From positions 28,458 through 92,457 of the forward strand of contig CDMY01000337.1 of NCBI GenBank assembly GCA_001179505.1: DNA of 64,000 bases. The letters are read 5' to 3'. The DNA comes from Vitrella brassicaformis. Lineage: Eukaryota > Sar > Vitrellaceae. This document shows, piece after piece, positions 1 to 11,300 of the stretch (its first letter is position 1; every line of letters starts with the position of its first letter). Position numbers and translations under genes: made by a program. Under the pieces are notes generated by a model. That model was given only the letters and a program-made list of their open reading frames with translations, had not been told where the DNA came from and did not search any database.

Positions 1-565
1 CCTTCAGGAGGTGCGTACCGAAAAGAAAAGATGATAGAGACTGATGCGGGTGTAGTAAGGGAAAAAAGCCTGTCGATTGCCTGTAGATATCTTTCTGTGA
101 GCTATCAAGGCATCTGGGGACGATCAATGGCCTGTGTTCTTGTCTCTCCTGCAGATCTGAGCACCAATACCGAAGAACATCATCTCATTACGGTCTTTCC
201 CTGGCGCTTGTCCAACCGGGACCTACCTGAGATCCGACGTGAGATCCGCACCGAACCGAAAGCCCTTGTGAGTGTGACCGAAAGGGTTGGTTGGTTATTG
301 TGTTCAACGAGACTCGTGTCTGTAACCCCGAGGGGATCCTGTCCAGGTCACGCACTAAACTAGCAGCATGCACATGCATAGAAGCATGCACACGGCCTGT
401 CTCCCCATCCCACCCACCCATTCACTCGACACGCACGTGCCACCCTATGATGGTCAGAAAATCGCTGTCGACAACGGTTGCAGGTATATGAGAATGACAG
501 CCAGACATAGGCAAGACACCCAGAGGCTAGTCAGAGAGCTCGACGTCGAGCGCCCACTGATCTAA
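1..565 (+). CDS. possible 3' part of an unidentified plus-strand gene
   Basis: No family recognised. An exon at 155-267 follows a good acceptor (ctcctgcag) and ends at a good donor (gtgagtgtg). It reads as an acidic/basic mixed stretch containing HHLITVFPWRLSNRDLPEI. A terminal exon at 458-565 (after tggtcag) would stay in frame for 35 codons to a TAA. The intron between them (268-457) contains copy 1 of the 82-base repeat in antisense orientation. An upstream donor near position 11 suggests the gene began before the window. The last exon would overlap the 3' end of the minus-strand gene at 527 by 39 bases, a tail-to-tail overlap. The coding-like residue mix supports the middle exon best; the last exon is a guess. 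Confidence 0.35.
285..366 (-). repeat. 82-base dispersed repeat, copy 1
   Basis: This copy matches 853-934 at 80 of 82 positions. It contains two short perfect palindromes, acgagactcgt and ccccgagggg. It lies inside a probable intron of the plus-strand gene, antisense to it, and no target duplication is visible around this copy. Confidence 0.8.
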
Positions 566-1040
566 GACATGCTGTTCGTACAGCAGCTCGTCGTCTTCCC
601 CTGCCTGACTGTCTGGCAAGAATGGGTTGAGGGCAAGCCACTCAGTGCGTGTCGCCTGTGCTGACAGAAGAAAGTCGGCCGCTGCAGAAAGCACCGGCAG
701 TTTGTCCGATTGCAGCACACAATAAGTGAACACAATTGGATGTGACCTGCGCCACAGACGATAACTAGAGGCATCAGGGGCAGTCACGCCATGCCGGCCA
801 ACAATTGTGTGCAGAGTGTCCCGCAGAGAGCGAAAGGGTGAATGGTCACCTAGGTTGGTTGGTTATTGTGTTTAACGAGACTCGTGTCTGTAGCCCCGAG
901 GGGATCCTGTCCAGGTCACGCACTAAACTAGCAGTTTTCGCATGCACACCTAGGTGAGTCCCGTCGTTCTGCGAGCTTTGTTGTAAAGTCAGGAACTTCA
1001 CTTGCCGCACCAGCCCTTGTCCCGATCCGGATATGAACAT
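527..1040 (-). CDS. small unidentified protein split by a repeat-derived intron
   Basis: Two exons are proposed: 1040-950 and 849-527, giving 137 residues that begin MFISGSGQGLVRQVKFLTLQ and end WALDVELSD. Neither reading frame is continuous on the genome. Removing exactly 100 bases (949-850, gt...ag) joins them in frame with no stop. The removed piece is repeat copy 2 plus one copy of a 9-base flanking duplication. The joined protein has a natural composition with hydrophobic segments such as HPIVFTYCVLQ, but I recognise no family. Its ATG lies only 13 bases from the divergent ATG at 1054, unusually close even for this compact genome. Transcript data would decide whether it is expressed. Confidence 0.5.
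847..955 (-). mobile_element. introner-like insertion with 9-base target duplication
   Basis: The 82-base repeat (853-934) sits in a 100-base insertion flanked by direct repeats of cacctaggt at 847-855 and 947-955. Read on the minus strand, the duplicated AGGT gives AG|GT at both ends. The insertion therefore carries its own splice donor (gtgtgc) and acceptor (aacctag), and its removal restores the host frame. This is how introner elements in algae and dinoflagellates are known to create introns; assignment to that class is inference from two copies in this window. Confidence 0.6.
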
Positions 1041-1053
1041 TGGCTTTGCACCC

Positions 1054-2283
1054 ATGCTGTCGCAGCCCTTCTCTTTTATCGTTTGCACTGCCATCTTCGC
1101 TGCGGTGTCCGCAGCAGCTGCCGAGAAACGGCACCGCCATGGACGTCGCGATACCGCTGCAATGGACAAGTACATCGGTCACCACACGGCTCTACCGACG
1201 GAGAGACCCCAGACGGTGGCGTTTCACCCAACAGGCAAGCTCAAATCCTTCCTCGACCATCCCGTTTCGGCATACTCGTACGGCATCGAGGATGGAGACT
1301 CGGTGGGCAGGAGATATGCAGCGGCGCATGCCACGAAACCGCATGCAGATCTCATGGCCCGGGAGCTGGCGACAAACGCCGACCTCTTCTCCTCACTGAT
1401 CCAAATCAAACGAGCACAACGGGGCTTAGCGAAGCACAAGGACGTCTCTCTCTCCAGCGGCATGGAGGCGGACACGGGCCCTCGGCTGCAGCCTGTGGAC
1501 TCGTCCTACTCGCGAGTCCTGCAGTATCTCGCGAACCCCTCATGGAGCACCATCCAGCAGAAAAGCACCGCTGGCCAGGGCTTGGTCACGAGGACTGCTG
1601 GTGACCTCCTTACCCGCGAGATGGAGGGCAACGGTGGGCTTTGGGAGACTTCTACTAGTAGTGGTCAGTCGACCAAGATCAAGGCGTTCCTGCAAGGCAC
1701 TCGCAATCAGGCGAGACCCAGCGAGGGGCTTGTCTCGGCCCTGAGGTGCCGTGTGATGGTCGAGGAGAGGAAGAAGCGGCTGGAGGAGAGCAGCCAGCAG
1801 CAGCAGGCGGCCAGCGAGAATGATGAGGACGAGGCTGCGCTCGGGGCGTACTTGGCCGCCAAGGCCCCCAAGACGGCAGACACCCACCACGAGGCCGCTA
1901 GCCATACTTCTTCTCTTGGTGCCAAGGATGGCGGCCTCAACACTCAGGAGGTAGGCAGAGAGGATACCCACGAGGGCTCACTGTGTCTGTCTGTCTCCCA
2001 CACGAATGGCAATTTCTTTGTGTGATGGCCACAATTCATGCAGAATGGTGGCGAGACAGTGCCCTATCTGAAGGCAGACAGCAGCGACCTGCTCACGCGG
2101 GAGATGGAAGGCAATCTGGGGCTCTTCGTCATGCAGCCCTTCGAGGCGACCCCCAAGCATTCCCGCCCTGCGCCGCTCGTCATCGAAGCCCCAGGAGTGT
2201 TCTCTGAAGTGACATCCTATCTGAACAGCAGCAACCTCCAGGGGATGGAGCAAGACACAGCTGCAACCAAGGCAGAAGGATAA
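1054..2283 (+). CDS. secreted protein with three copies of a DLLTREMEGN-type motif
   Basis: Two exons, 1054-1950 and 2044-2283, are joined across a 93-base phase-0 intron (gtaggcag...tcatgcag). The product is about 379 residues. I chose the ATG at 1054 over the one at 1033 because it directly precedes a signal peptide (MLSQPFSFIVCTAIFAAVSA). A 16-residue motif of the form xDLLxREMxxNxxLF/W occurs three times, at about 1344-1391, 1599-1647 and 2080-2128. The last two share DLLTREMEGN exactly, and the third copy lies in exon 2. A short polyQ run and acidic stretches follow the second copy. No known family is recognised; secretion is inferred from the N terminus. Confidence 0.7.
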
Positions 2284-2777
2284 TGGGCTGGGATGTACCA
2301 CTAAGGTAGGGGCTGGCTCACGCGTCGATCGCATCGCCTAGGGCTGGCTGAGCTGTTGAGAGAGAACTGTGCGTGCACTCAGTCAGCTTGGTTGGTGTGT
2401 GGCATGCCCCGCATACGTGTATTGTATGGTGTCTGACCATGGCCCATGACTGCATGAATCGATGGACATAGATATCAGTATGGTCACGCCATGCATGCAA
2501 TCAATGTCAACCAGAAACCACAGCCATGCAGCATTGTCAAGACGCCACATCACATCGCCGGAGAGGCTTCGAGCGCTGAGCGAAGAAACAGAATGCACAC
2601 AAATGATCAGGCAGGCAGACGGGAAAACAGCAGGCGTACAAACTGCCGGCTGAGCCCACATGCCCACCCATTCATCGCATACACACCAACACAAAAGAGA
2701 CAGACAGGACACATTGACACATTGCCAGCACTCACTCCCTTGCCCACAATCGCCATGTTTTCCCCCGCCCTGCCTGC
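2284..2777. other. convergent spacer between the secreted protein and NMD3
   Basis: This is about 500 bases between two 3' ends. It has scattered TGCATG-type words and no open frame with protein-like composition. It presumably holds both 3' untranslated regions. Confidence 0.6.
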
Positions 2778-5335
2778 CTATCGGCCGCCCCCCCGCCGTG
2801 TGCGGCGCTTCTTGCCGCTCTTCCTGCTCGACGTACCGGCACCATCACCAGCAGCCGGCGCCATCTCGTCGTCTGCTCCATCCTGGACCTCTTCATCCTC
2901 ATCGTCGGCCATGCCGCCGCCTTCCTCAGATTGGCCTGCTGCTGCTGTGGGGCTTTCGAGGCGTGCCGTGGCGTCCAGCTGTCCCTTGTCATCGAGCGTG
3001 AGGCCCTCCATGAGCTCGGCCAGCTGGATCTCGGGGAACTCGCATTCATCGGCCACCGCCGCCTCATCAGTACACTGCTCGGGCTGGTACCTGGAACACA
3101 CACGCACACACACACACACACACACACACCACACACCACACACACATATAAATGCACTCAACACATGACGACAAACCGAATGCGTTGTTTGTCCGGTGAG
3201 CGTACCTTGGGTCCCGGTAGAGGTTGATGTCTTGTCTCATGTCGACGTCCTCCTCGATCTCTCTCTTGAAGTCCTCGAGGTCCCTGGCGCGAGTGTCGAC
3301 CTCCATCCTGCGGCCGCCCCTCTCGCCCTCCTCGGCCTCACCCGCGTCCTTCTCCATCGGCAGGTGCATCAATGTCCACATGCGGCGCTGGTTCTCCTTA
3401 CGGGGGTAGAACTTGCGGACCAACACCACCTCAGACGGCATCTGCCATGCCATACCATGCCATGCCATAAACACATAACATACATGTAAGTAATGTAGGC
3501 ACAGCAGACAGCAATCAATGCATTCATTCATTCCTCCGACATACACACGTCGGTGTAGGCCACCTGCCCACCCATTGACCCACCTGTCCCTCAGTGAGTT
3601 CGGTGTCGATGCCGCTGACGTTGATGGTGCGCAGGTCATAGCCAAGGCAGTAGTCCCCCGCCTTCAGAATGTGGCCCAGGTGCGTCTTGACCGTCACGCG
3701 CTCGTCGTTCTTGCCAAAGTCACACGCGCGGGCCACCTCCGCCTCGCACACTACAAACTTGGCGCCACGCGTCGCATTCGTGTTGGCCGACTGGTTGCCG
3801 CGGCGGTTCTTGCGATTGTTGGCCGGTGTTGCTGCGGGGGCAGGTGCGGCTGCTGGTGGAGCATGCTGGCGTGAAGCGTCGGTCGTGTCGACATCAAGGA
3901 TGACAAACTCAGTCAGGTGACGGCGAGTGAAGACTGACAGACAGACAAGGCAGGCCGAAGGAGATCGGTGGTCGCTAGAGCCGTGTGTGTGCTGTGTGCT
4001 GTCTGTGCATTGTCTGTGGGTTACGTACTGGCCTGGAACGGTGACTGCCAGTATTTGACGGAGGGGATCTCGACCGTCCGCAGGGTGAAGGGGTCGATCA
4101 GGTGGATGCTGCTCGACACCTTCCGACACAGCATCAACTGCACGCACACAGACACAACTCAACATGAATGAACACACCACAGCGAGCCGGTCTGCCTGTC
4201 TGCCTGCCTGTCTGACCTGTGGGACGCCTCCCAGAGCGGCGGCGAGTTTGCCAGGGAGGTACACGAGGTCGTCTTTGCAGATGGGGCAGATTTCCTGGAA
4301 GATGGTGTACTTGTAGTTGTAGGTGTTGCTCTTGGAGTCGTGTGACGTCAGCTGCTTGCTGGACTTGCTGCGCATCGGGAAGAACGAGTTGATGAAGTCC
4401 GCCAGCTTCTGCGCGTGCTGCTTGCCCATGAACTGGAAGTCGATGCCGTCGGGCTTCTCCACAATGTGCAGCACCTGAACAAAGAATTGAACGAACATCC
4501 GCACACACATGACAGACACCATTCCCCCTCCCTCCCTCCCCCCTCCCATGTATACAGACCTTTTCGTGTGCATCGTGTTTGATGATGAGCTGCTCGAGAA
4601 AGAGGAACGTCCGCTTGTGGTCGGTCCGCTGGCGCACCTGGACGAGTGCGTTCCATGTGTGTGGGGTGTAGATGCGGTGGCAGTCCTCGCACTTCTGCGA
4701 CTGGACAACGAACTCGATGACGACGCTCTGCTGCAGGATGGCGCCGTTCATGACCTCCTTCTGCACCACACACTTGACCTTGATGCGCCGGCTGTGCGGC
4801 TCGGTCCAGATGAAGGAGGCGTCCACGAGCTTGACGCCCTTGGTGTTGAGGCCCTTGATCTTCTTCAGGCACACGGCCAGCAGCTCCTTGCTCTCCAGCT
4901 CGCAGTGCAGCCACGGCGGACGGAGGTAGCGGTCGCACTCCTTGCAGTAGGGCAGCAAGCCAGTGCGGGAGATGCCCTCGGTGATGTCCACCTGAGACCG
5001 CAGGCAGCTCACGCACATCATCGCAGGGTTCGCCTCGATGGACGTCCCGCACAGACAACCTGCACACACACACACACACACGACACCGACATACGCACAC
5101 ACGACACCGACACACAGACACACAGACACCCAGGCTCAGACAAGTGCTTGCTTGTGGGAACGCGTGGCTGTCTGTTGTTTGTGGATTGGCTTGCTCTGTT
5201 GCTTGTTTGTTTCTTTCTTACACAGAACGGTCGGCATCTGTTGAGGCGGGCGAGGAGCATCCACAGCAGATGCATCCATGCTTGCCGGGATGATAACGGT
5301 ATGTTCTCAGCGTTGATTTCTTCGACGATGCTCAC
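2778..5335 (-). CDS. NMD3: NMD3, nuclear export adaptor for the 60S ribosomal subunit
   Basis: NMD3 binds pre-60S subunits and carries them to the cytoplasm through CRM1. Seven exons fit: 5335-5224, 5059-4560, 4474-4217, 4137-4029, 3933-3584, 3441-3206 and 3090-2778 (625 residues). Splicing exon 1 to 2 creates the zinc-binding start CCLCG, followed by CVSCLR and CKECDRYL, so the four CxxC-type pairs are present. Family blocks include LVDASFIWTEPHSRR, KEVMNGAILQQ, CEDCHR, KQHAQKLADF, SNTYNYKYT, SSIHLIDPFTL and THLGHILKAGDYCLGYDL. The C terminus is longer than in human NMD3 (about 503 residues). It has an acidic stretch and ends in a Lys/Arg/Gly tail (SGKKRRTRRGGGR), as expected for a shuttling protein. 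Introns on this strand are TG-rich. Confidence 0.93.
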
Positions 5336-8300
5336 ACTCCGTGCTTCACGGCAAGCTGAGGAGCGAGCGGTTTACGGAGGAGCGGTTTCACGAGCTCTGC
5401 GAGCTATGTATGGGGGTTGGGATAGCCAATGGGATAGCCGTCCTTCCCCTCGTCCGATTGGTCATGATCAATCGAAATTCAATTCATTGTCTCAATGCAC
5501 TTCGCCTCAGCAGATGCATCCATGCAGGCACGCTGCAGACGAGCATCAGTGACAAAACACGCAGCCGGTGTGAGAAGGCATGGCATGGCTGCCCATCCAT
5601 CCATCCATCCATCCATTTAGGTACGTGCCCCCACTTGTCAAGTCAATCAGTGTAGTCACTCAGACACGCCTGCAGCAGGGAGGGAGGGAGCTGACGTATC
5701 GGTATAGTACACAGCGCTGTCAGTGCCACGCATGGCCATGTGGCCATGGGCATGCAGTGTGGGGTGCGGCGCACACTGTGGAAGTGGGACTGCCTGCCTG
5801 TGAGCTGTTTGTTGCATCCATGCAGGGACGCATCAGGTGAGTGACAGAGAGAAATGAGGGAGGCCACGGTGGATGGATGGATGGATGCGACACAATGCAT
5901 GGTGGCTGGAAGAGAAAGAGGTGTGAATATGCAGACATAGTTCATAGATACCAGAGCAAGTGTGTAGTATGGCGGATCGGCGGGTGGATCCATCCATCCA
6001 TCCATCCATTCAAGAAAACGAGCGAGAGAGAGAGAGAGACAACAAGAGAGCCATTCACCCATCCATCCATACCTTCACCCACTCACTCAACTATCTATCG
6101 CACTTGGATGGACGACATAGACACCAACCAGCAAGTAGACTGAGCGAGTGAGTGAGTGACAATTAAAGGAGCCACCAACTAGGAACCGTACATACATACA
6201 AGGGTCCATGTGATGTGTCTTTCTTGTCTTCCTTCGTGCCTCCCAATCACCATCCCATCCACCAAATTCGGACGCCGGCCGCCCATCTTCGGGTCACTAT
6301 TTGCAGCATTCGTGTCCTTCCCGCTTCCTCTCGTGTCAGTTCTCCATCCCCCTCCCCTCCCGCCTCTCTCTCCCGCAGCAGAAGACTACTGAGCACCAAG
6401 CGCACATCTCATGCATCTGCGGATCAAGCAATGAGCCATGACAGACAGACAGACAGACAAGAGACCATCACAGACGAGTCTGAGGGTGGAGGCGAGAGCT
6501 GCTGCAGGTTGTGAGTTGCGTTTCTTGAGCAGTAGTGAGTGGAAACGGAAGTAGGCAGCCATCAGTCCAATCTACCCACCAACCCACCCATCCAGCCCAC
6601 AGCCCCGGCCGTCCCTCCTCTGAATTCGTCCATTCAGTCAGTCAGCAATGCACTCACTCGATGAATGACCCCCTTCCCTCCCTCCCTCTCTGGCTGCCTT
6701 CCTTCGCCCTGCCCTGTCTGCCTCTCTGCGGGCGCCCGGGAGAAAAAAGCGGCAGGCCATCCAAACCCACACACAACACGCACCCGTGGATGCGATACAC
6801 GCACCATACACACACACACACATGCAGGTAGGTGGTAGGTAGATAGGTGGGTAACAATACATAAAGACACTTACTTGTGGATGGAAAGGAAGTGTGTAGC
6901 AGCAGACAGGGCAGAAACACGAGCACAAAACGTCAGAATCATCCCCCGACCGGCCCGGGGCACCGATCGCATCTCACTCACAGCCATGCAGCCATGAGTC
7001 AGCCAGTGGGTCCGGTCTCCACCAAGTGAGTGGGCACACACAACACAAGACAGCAAAATTCAAACGCCGGTGCTGTTTTCCTTGTACTCATTCATGCCTG
7101 GATGCATTTGTTCATAAATGCATTCATTCGTGAGTACGTAAGCAGGAGCAGGTCAGTCATGTAAGTGGCTGGTGCGTTCTCACGTATTTTTCATTCTTTC
7201 ATTCATGCAAAAGCACAAAAGTGGGTGGGGTAGTGTAGGGTGGGGTCGGTCCATCCATCCACCGATGGGTAGGTAGCAGCTCTGGACTTAAAACGCCTCC
7301 CTCCTCCATCGCACGTACGTGTACACGTACGTACACTACAAGTATGTATGTATGTATGTGTGTATGTATGTGCTGCCGATCCGATCGCGTGCAGACATCC
7401 GGATCCGCCCACATACGCAGCACACACAGCATGACACTTACTGAGTCCTTGCCTTGCCGCACATTCACACATGTGTGCATGGTGTGTATGTCGAGTGAGT
7501 GAGTGAGTGTTTGGAAGAAAAGGCGATCCGATTGGCCGTCGTGGCGTCCACGTGCGTGTGGTGTCTCTGTGTGTGGGCGGTGGATGTCTGTCTCTGTGCT
7601 GTGTGGATGTGTTATATGGGCGGCTGGCTGGATCGTGGCTTGTCTATACTCGTCCGCCCTTCTGTCTGTCTGTCTGTCTGTCTGGCTGGCTGGAAGCCGG
7701 GTTAGAAAACGATGGATGGATGCGGGTACCTGCAGTCAGTCCATGTATCTATCAGTAGTATCCCAGTGGTAATCCATACCTCGTCGAACTACTCATTGTG
7801 AGTGGTGTGTCGCCCGCCTCTCCTATCAGTCCAGCAAGTCAGTCAGCCGAAAGAGTGCGAATGAAGAACGTGATAGATAGATAGGTGGATGGATGGATGG
7901 ATGGACCCCTGCCTAGTGAGACAGCCAGGCGGGTGTCAATCGTGTGGTGTCATCCCCTCCCTCCCTCCCTCCCTCCCCTGTGGTCGAGTCAGTCGATCAA
8001 TCAAGCAATCGATGAGCAATCGATGACAAATAGAGATCGATGGGTGGAAGAGAGTGAGTGTGCATGACATGAATGAGTGTGAATGAAATACCCACACACG
8101 CACAAACACACACATACACATACACATACACACGTACGCTCACACATAAACCGGCGGGTGGGGACGCACGTAGGTTGCTCGAATGACACGGACACTGAGC
8201 ATCGACATTGATGGGATGGGTGGACACACAAACAAATAGCCAGCTGTCTCCCTCCCTCCCTGCCTCCCTCTCCCCTCCCTCTCCTCTCCCCTCCCGTCCT

Positions 8301-11300
8301 ACTCCATTTAGCGGGTCATCGCGTCCCTCCCGCTCTCTCTCTCTCTCTCTCTCTCACCTCAGTGGCAGCCAGGAGCGTACGTCCGTACGTTGGTGTGCAT
8401 CCATCGCTGGATGTGAGCATATAGCAGACAGACAGACACAGCACAGAAGGCACAGACAGACAGCAAGCAGCACACGAAAGAGCAGAGCAGCGTCAGCCAG
8501 CCAGCCAGCCAGCCAGCGTCCCCTGTGTATGCACCGCACGTCACTCACGTATGCACGCATCATCCATATGACAGACAGACACGAATGGCAGGCAGGCATG
8601 AGCGAGTAAGGAAGTCATAGCACGGAAGTAAGCCCTGAGGTAGGCAGGTAGGTAGGTGGGCAGGTGGGCGAGTCAGGCCCACCAGTCGCAGAGCAGCACA
8701 GCGACCGCCATCAGTCACCCACCCATCCATCGGCCCACCCACCCCTCCACGGCCAGGCCATCCATTGGCAAAAATTCCAAACTCATGAGCATGCATCTCT
8801 CTGTCTGTCTCTCTGTCAGTGAGTAAGACCATGTATCTATCGTATCGATGGGCGCAGGCAGGCAGGCAGGCAGGCAGGCAGGCAAGATCGGAGGGAGGAG
8901 AGCAGGCAGGCAGGACGGGATGCACTCGCTCACTCGTCCGTCCATTGGTGCGGTGCATGGCTGCATGTGTGGGTGGATGGCGTGTGGTGGTGTGGTGTGT
9001 GTGGCTAGAAATAAAGGCTGAAAGAAAGGAGGAAGGAAGGTAACGATTAGATCATAGCGAATAGAAAGAGATCTCAAACCAGGCCAAGGCAACGCAGCCA
9101 CCGCATTGGTCGGCCACACTTGGTCGGACTTCCCCCTTTCCCATGCCACATACCCCCCCCACACACACACGACACCACGCTCACTACTCACTTGCCAAGC
9201 TGCCGGCCCTGTCTGTCTGTCTGTCTCTATTGCACCGCACGACCTACTCGGATCTTTCTTGACGCCCTGCGCCACACACGCACCGCGCACCAGACGCAAA
9301 GAACAAATGGCGGTGTGCAAATATGCAAGTATGTAAGCATCGGGCGGGAACCCACCAAAATCAGCGCACTCACTCACCCACCCCACCGGCAGGCAGGCAG
9401 GCACATCAATCCCTCCGTCCCTCCCTTGGGAGATCGATCGCCTCCCTCCCTCCCTCCAGAACTAGACAGACACATGATCCCCCTCGGCTTGCCCTCGTCT
9501 CATATCCGCAGCTGTCTTGACAACAGTGATCGTCAGTCAGCCTGCCTGCCTCTCTCAGCCACGTCCCCACTGATCGATCCATGGTAAGCGAGAGGACCAA
9601 AATTGCTAGTACGCTTCTCCTGTGTATGTAAATGCAGCCGGCCAGCCCTCACTGCAAGCAATGCACGACAAATAAAAGACAACCAGCCGGCAAACAGCGA
9701 ACCCTTCCCTTCGTCCATCCATCCATCCATTCATCCATTGACCACACGCAGACAGGACAGGCAGCGACACTCGAGTGAGCATCGTTGGCAGCCAGGATAG
9801 ACAGAGGGGGCAGCACGGCACGCACCGGTGACTGTGAGTGAGGGAGAGTGACGGTGTCGGTGTCAGGTAGCTCGGTCTTGGTTTGAAAAACAAACAACCC
9901 TGTCTGTCTCCCTTTGCCCATCCAGTCAGCCAGCATGCCCTCAAACTCGGTCGGTGGTCAGGTCAAGTCAGTGTGCGGCCGGCCGGGTGGTCTCTGCCCG
10001 CCGTCGCGCATACATATTGTTGTGTCAAGTGGTAGTGACTGCAATGCACACGCACACACCCAATGCATGTTATGTATGTGCCGATTCATCCCCCACAGAC
10101 AGATCGACGGTCAGTACGCAGCGATTTGCGTACTATAGGTCGGTCGATCGATGGATCGGTCCCAGCCATTCATCCACCTCTCTACTTTTCTACTTACCTA
10201 CCTCCCTGGCAAGACAAGACAGACATACCAGACATGCACCATGCACACATACACACACACATATACACACAAGCGCACAGAGCAGACCGACCGGTGTACG
10301 CAGTACGCAGTACGAAGGAACGGATGAGATGAGTGGATGGCTGAGTGAAAGGGCCGACGAGGAGGGAGGTAGCAGCAGCAGCCTCCTAGCAGTGAGTGAC
10401 TGTACCCATACACGTACGTACGTACGGGGCGAACGACTTCTGAGAGCCAAAATCGCACGCACTTGCCCATGATACGTATCCCTCACCCCCACTGCCCATC
10501 TCTCTCTCTCTCACACAGACGGACGTCGGCTGGCTGGTTGGTTTGTTAGGTGAGTAGATGGGTGACTTGCGGTAGTGGATGATGGGTGCCATGGTGGCTG
10601 GATGGACCCACTCAAGGGATGAAGGGAGGGAGGAGACACAGAAGAGGGGAGAGAGAGAGCGAATCACATCAATCACATCACACCACACCAGAACAAAGCA
10701 CACACACGGACTGCATCAAACAAGAAGGAAGGAACCATCGCTCGCATCAAGAAAGCCAGCAAGGAAGGAAAAACACAGCTGCATGGGTGGGTCGAGGCGA
10801 TGTGGACTGGGCGGGGTGCCCTCTTTCGATACACTCCCGCATCCATCCATCCATCCAGGCAGGCAGGCAGGCAGGCAGAGAGACAGAGAGGTAGATGAGC
10901 GATTAGTCCCCCCCCTCACTACCTCCCCCCTCTTAAAACAACGGCATGGAAACAGGACGCAGGCAACCAGGAAGCAGGCAAGCAAGTAGGTGGGTGAGCG
11001 GGGCATTGGCTTTGGTTCCGTCTCCGCAGCCAACGGCGCATCCACGCACGGCACGGCAGACTGAGAGTGCGCTGGAGTGGAATGGGATGGCAAACGTGTG
11101 TGTGGCATAAGAGCATGCACATGGTGGCGAAAAAATAGCCCAGAGAGCGAGCGGAAACCCACACAGGCAGACAGAAACACGGAAGGAAACACAGAGAGTG
11201 AGTGAGTGAGCACGCCACGCACGGCCGTATATCGACGAAAAAGACAGACAGGCCAAACAAACTCGTCGTCGAGGGGAGGGGGAGGGAGTCGTGGATGAGT

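Noticed and set aside
285-366. tRNA gene
   Set aside because: There is A-box-like similarity but no B box, no acceptor stem and no cloverleaf.
8850-8885. CRISPR-like or tandem regulatory array
   Set aside because: These are plain GGCA tetranucleotide repeats without spacers, in a eukaryotic genome.
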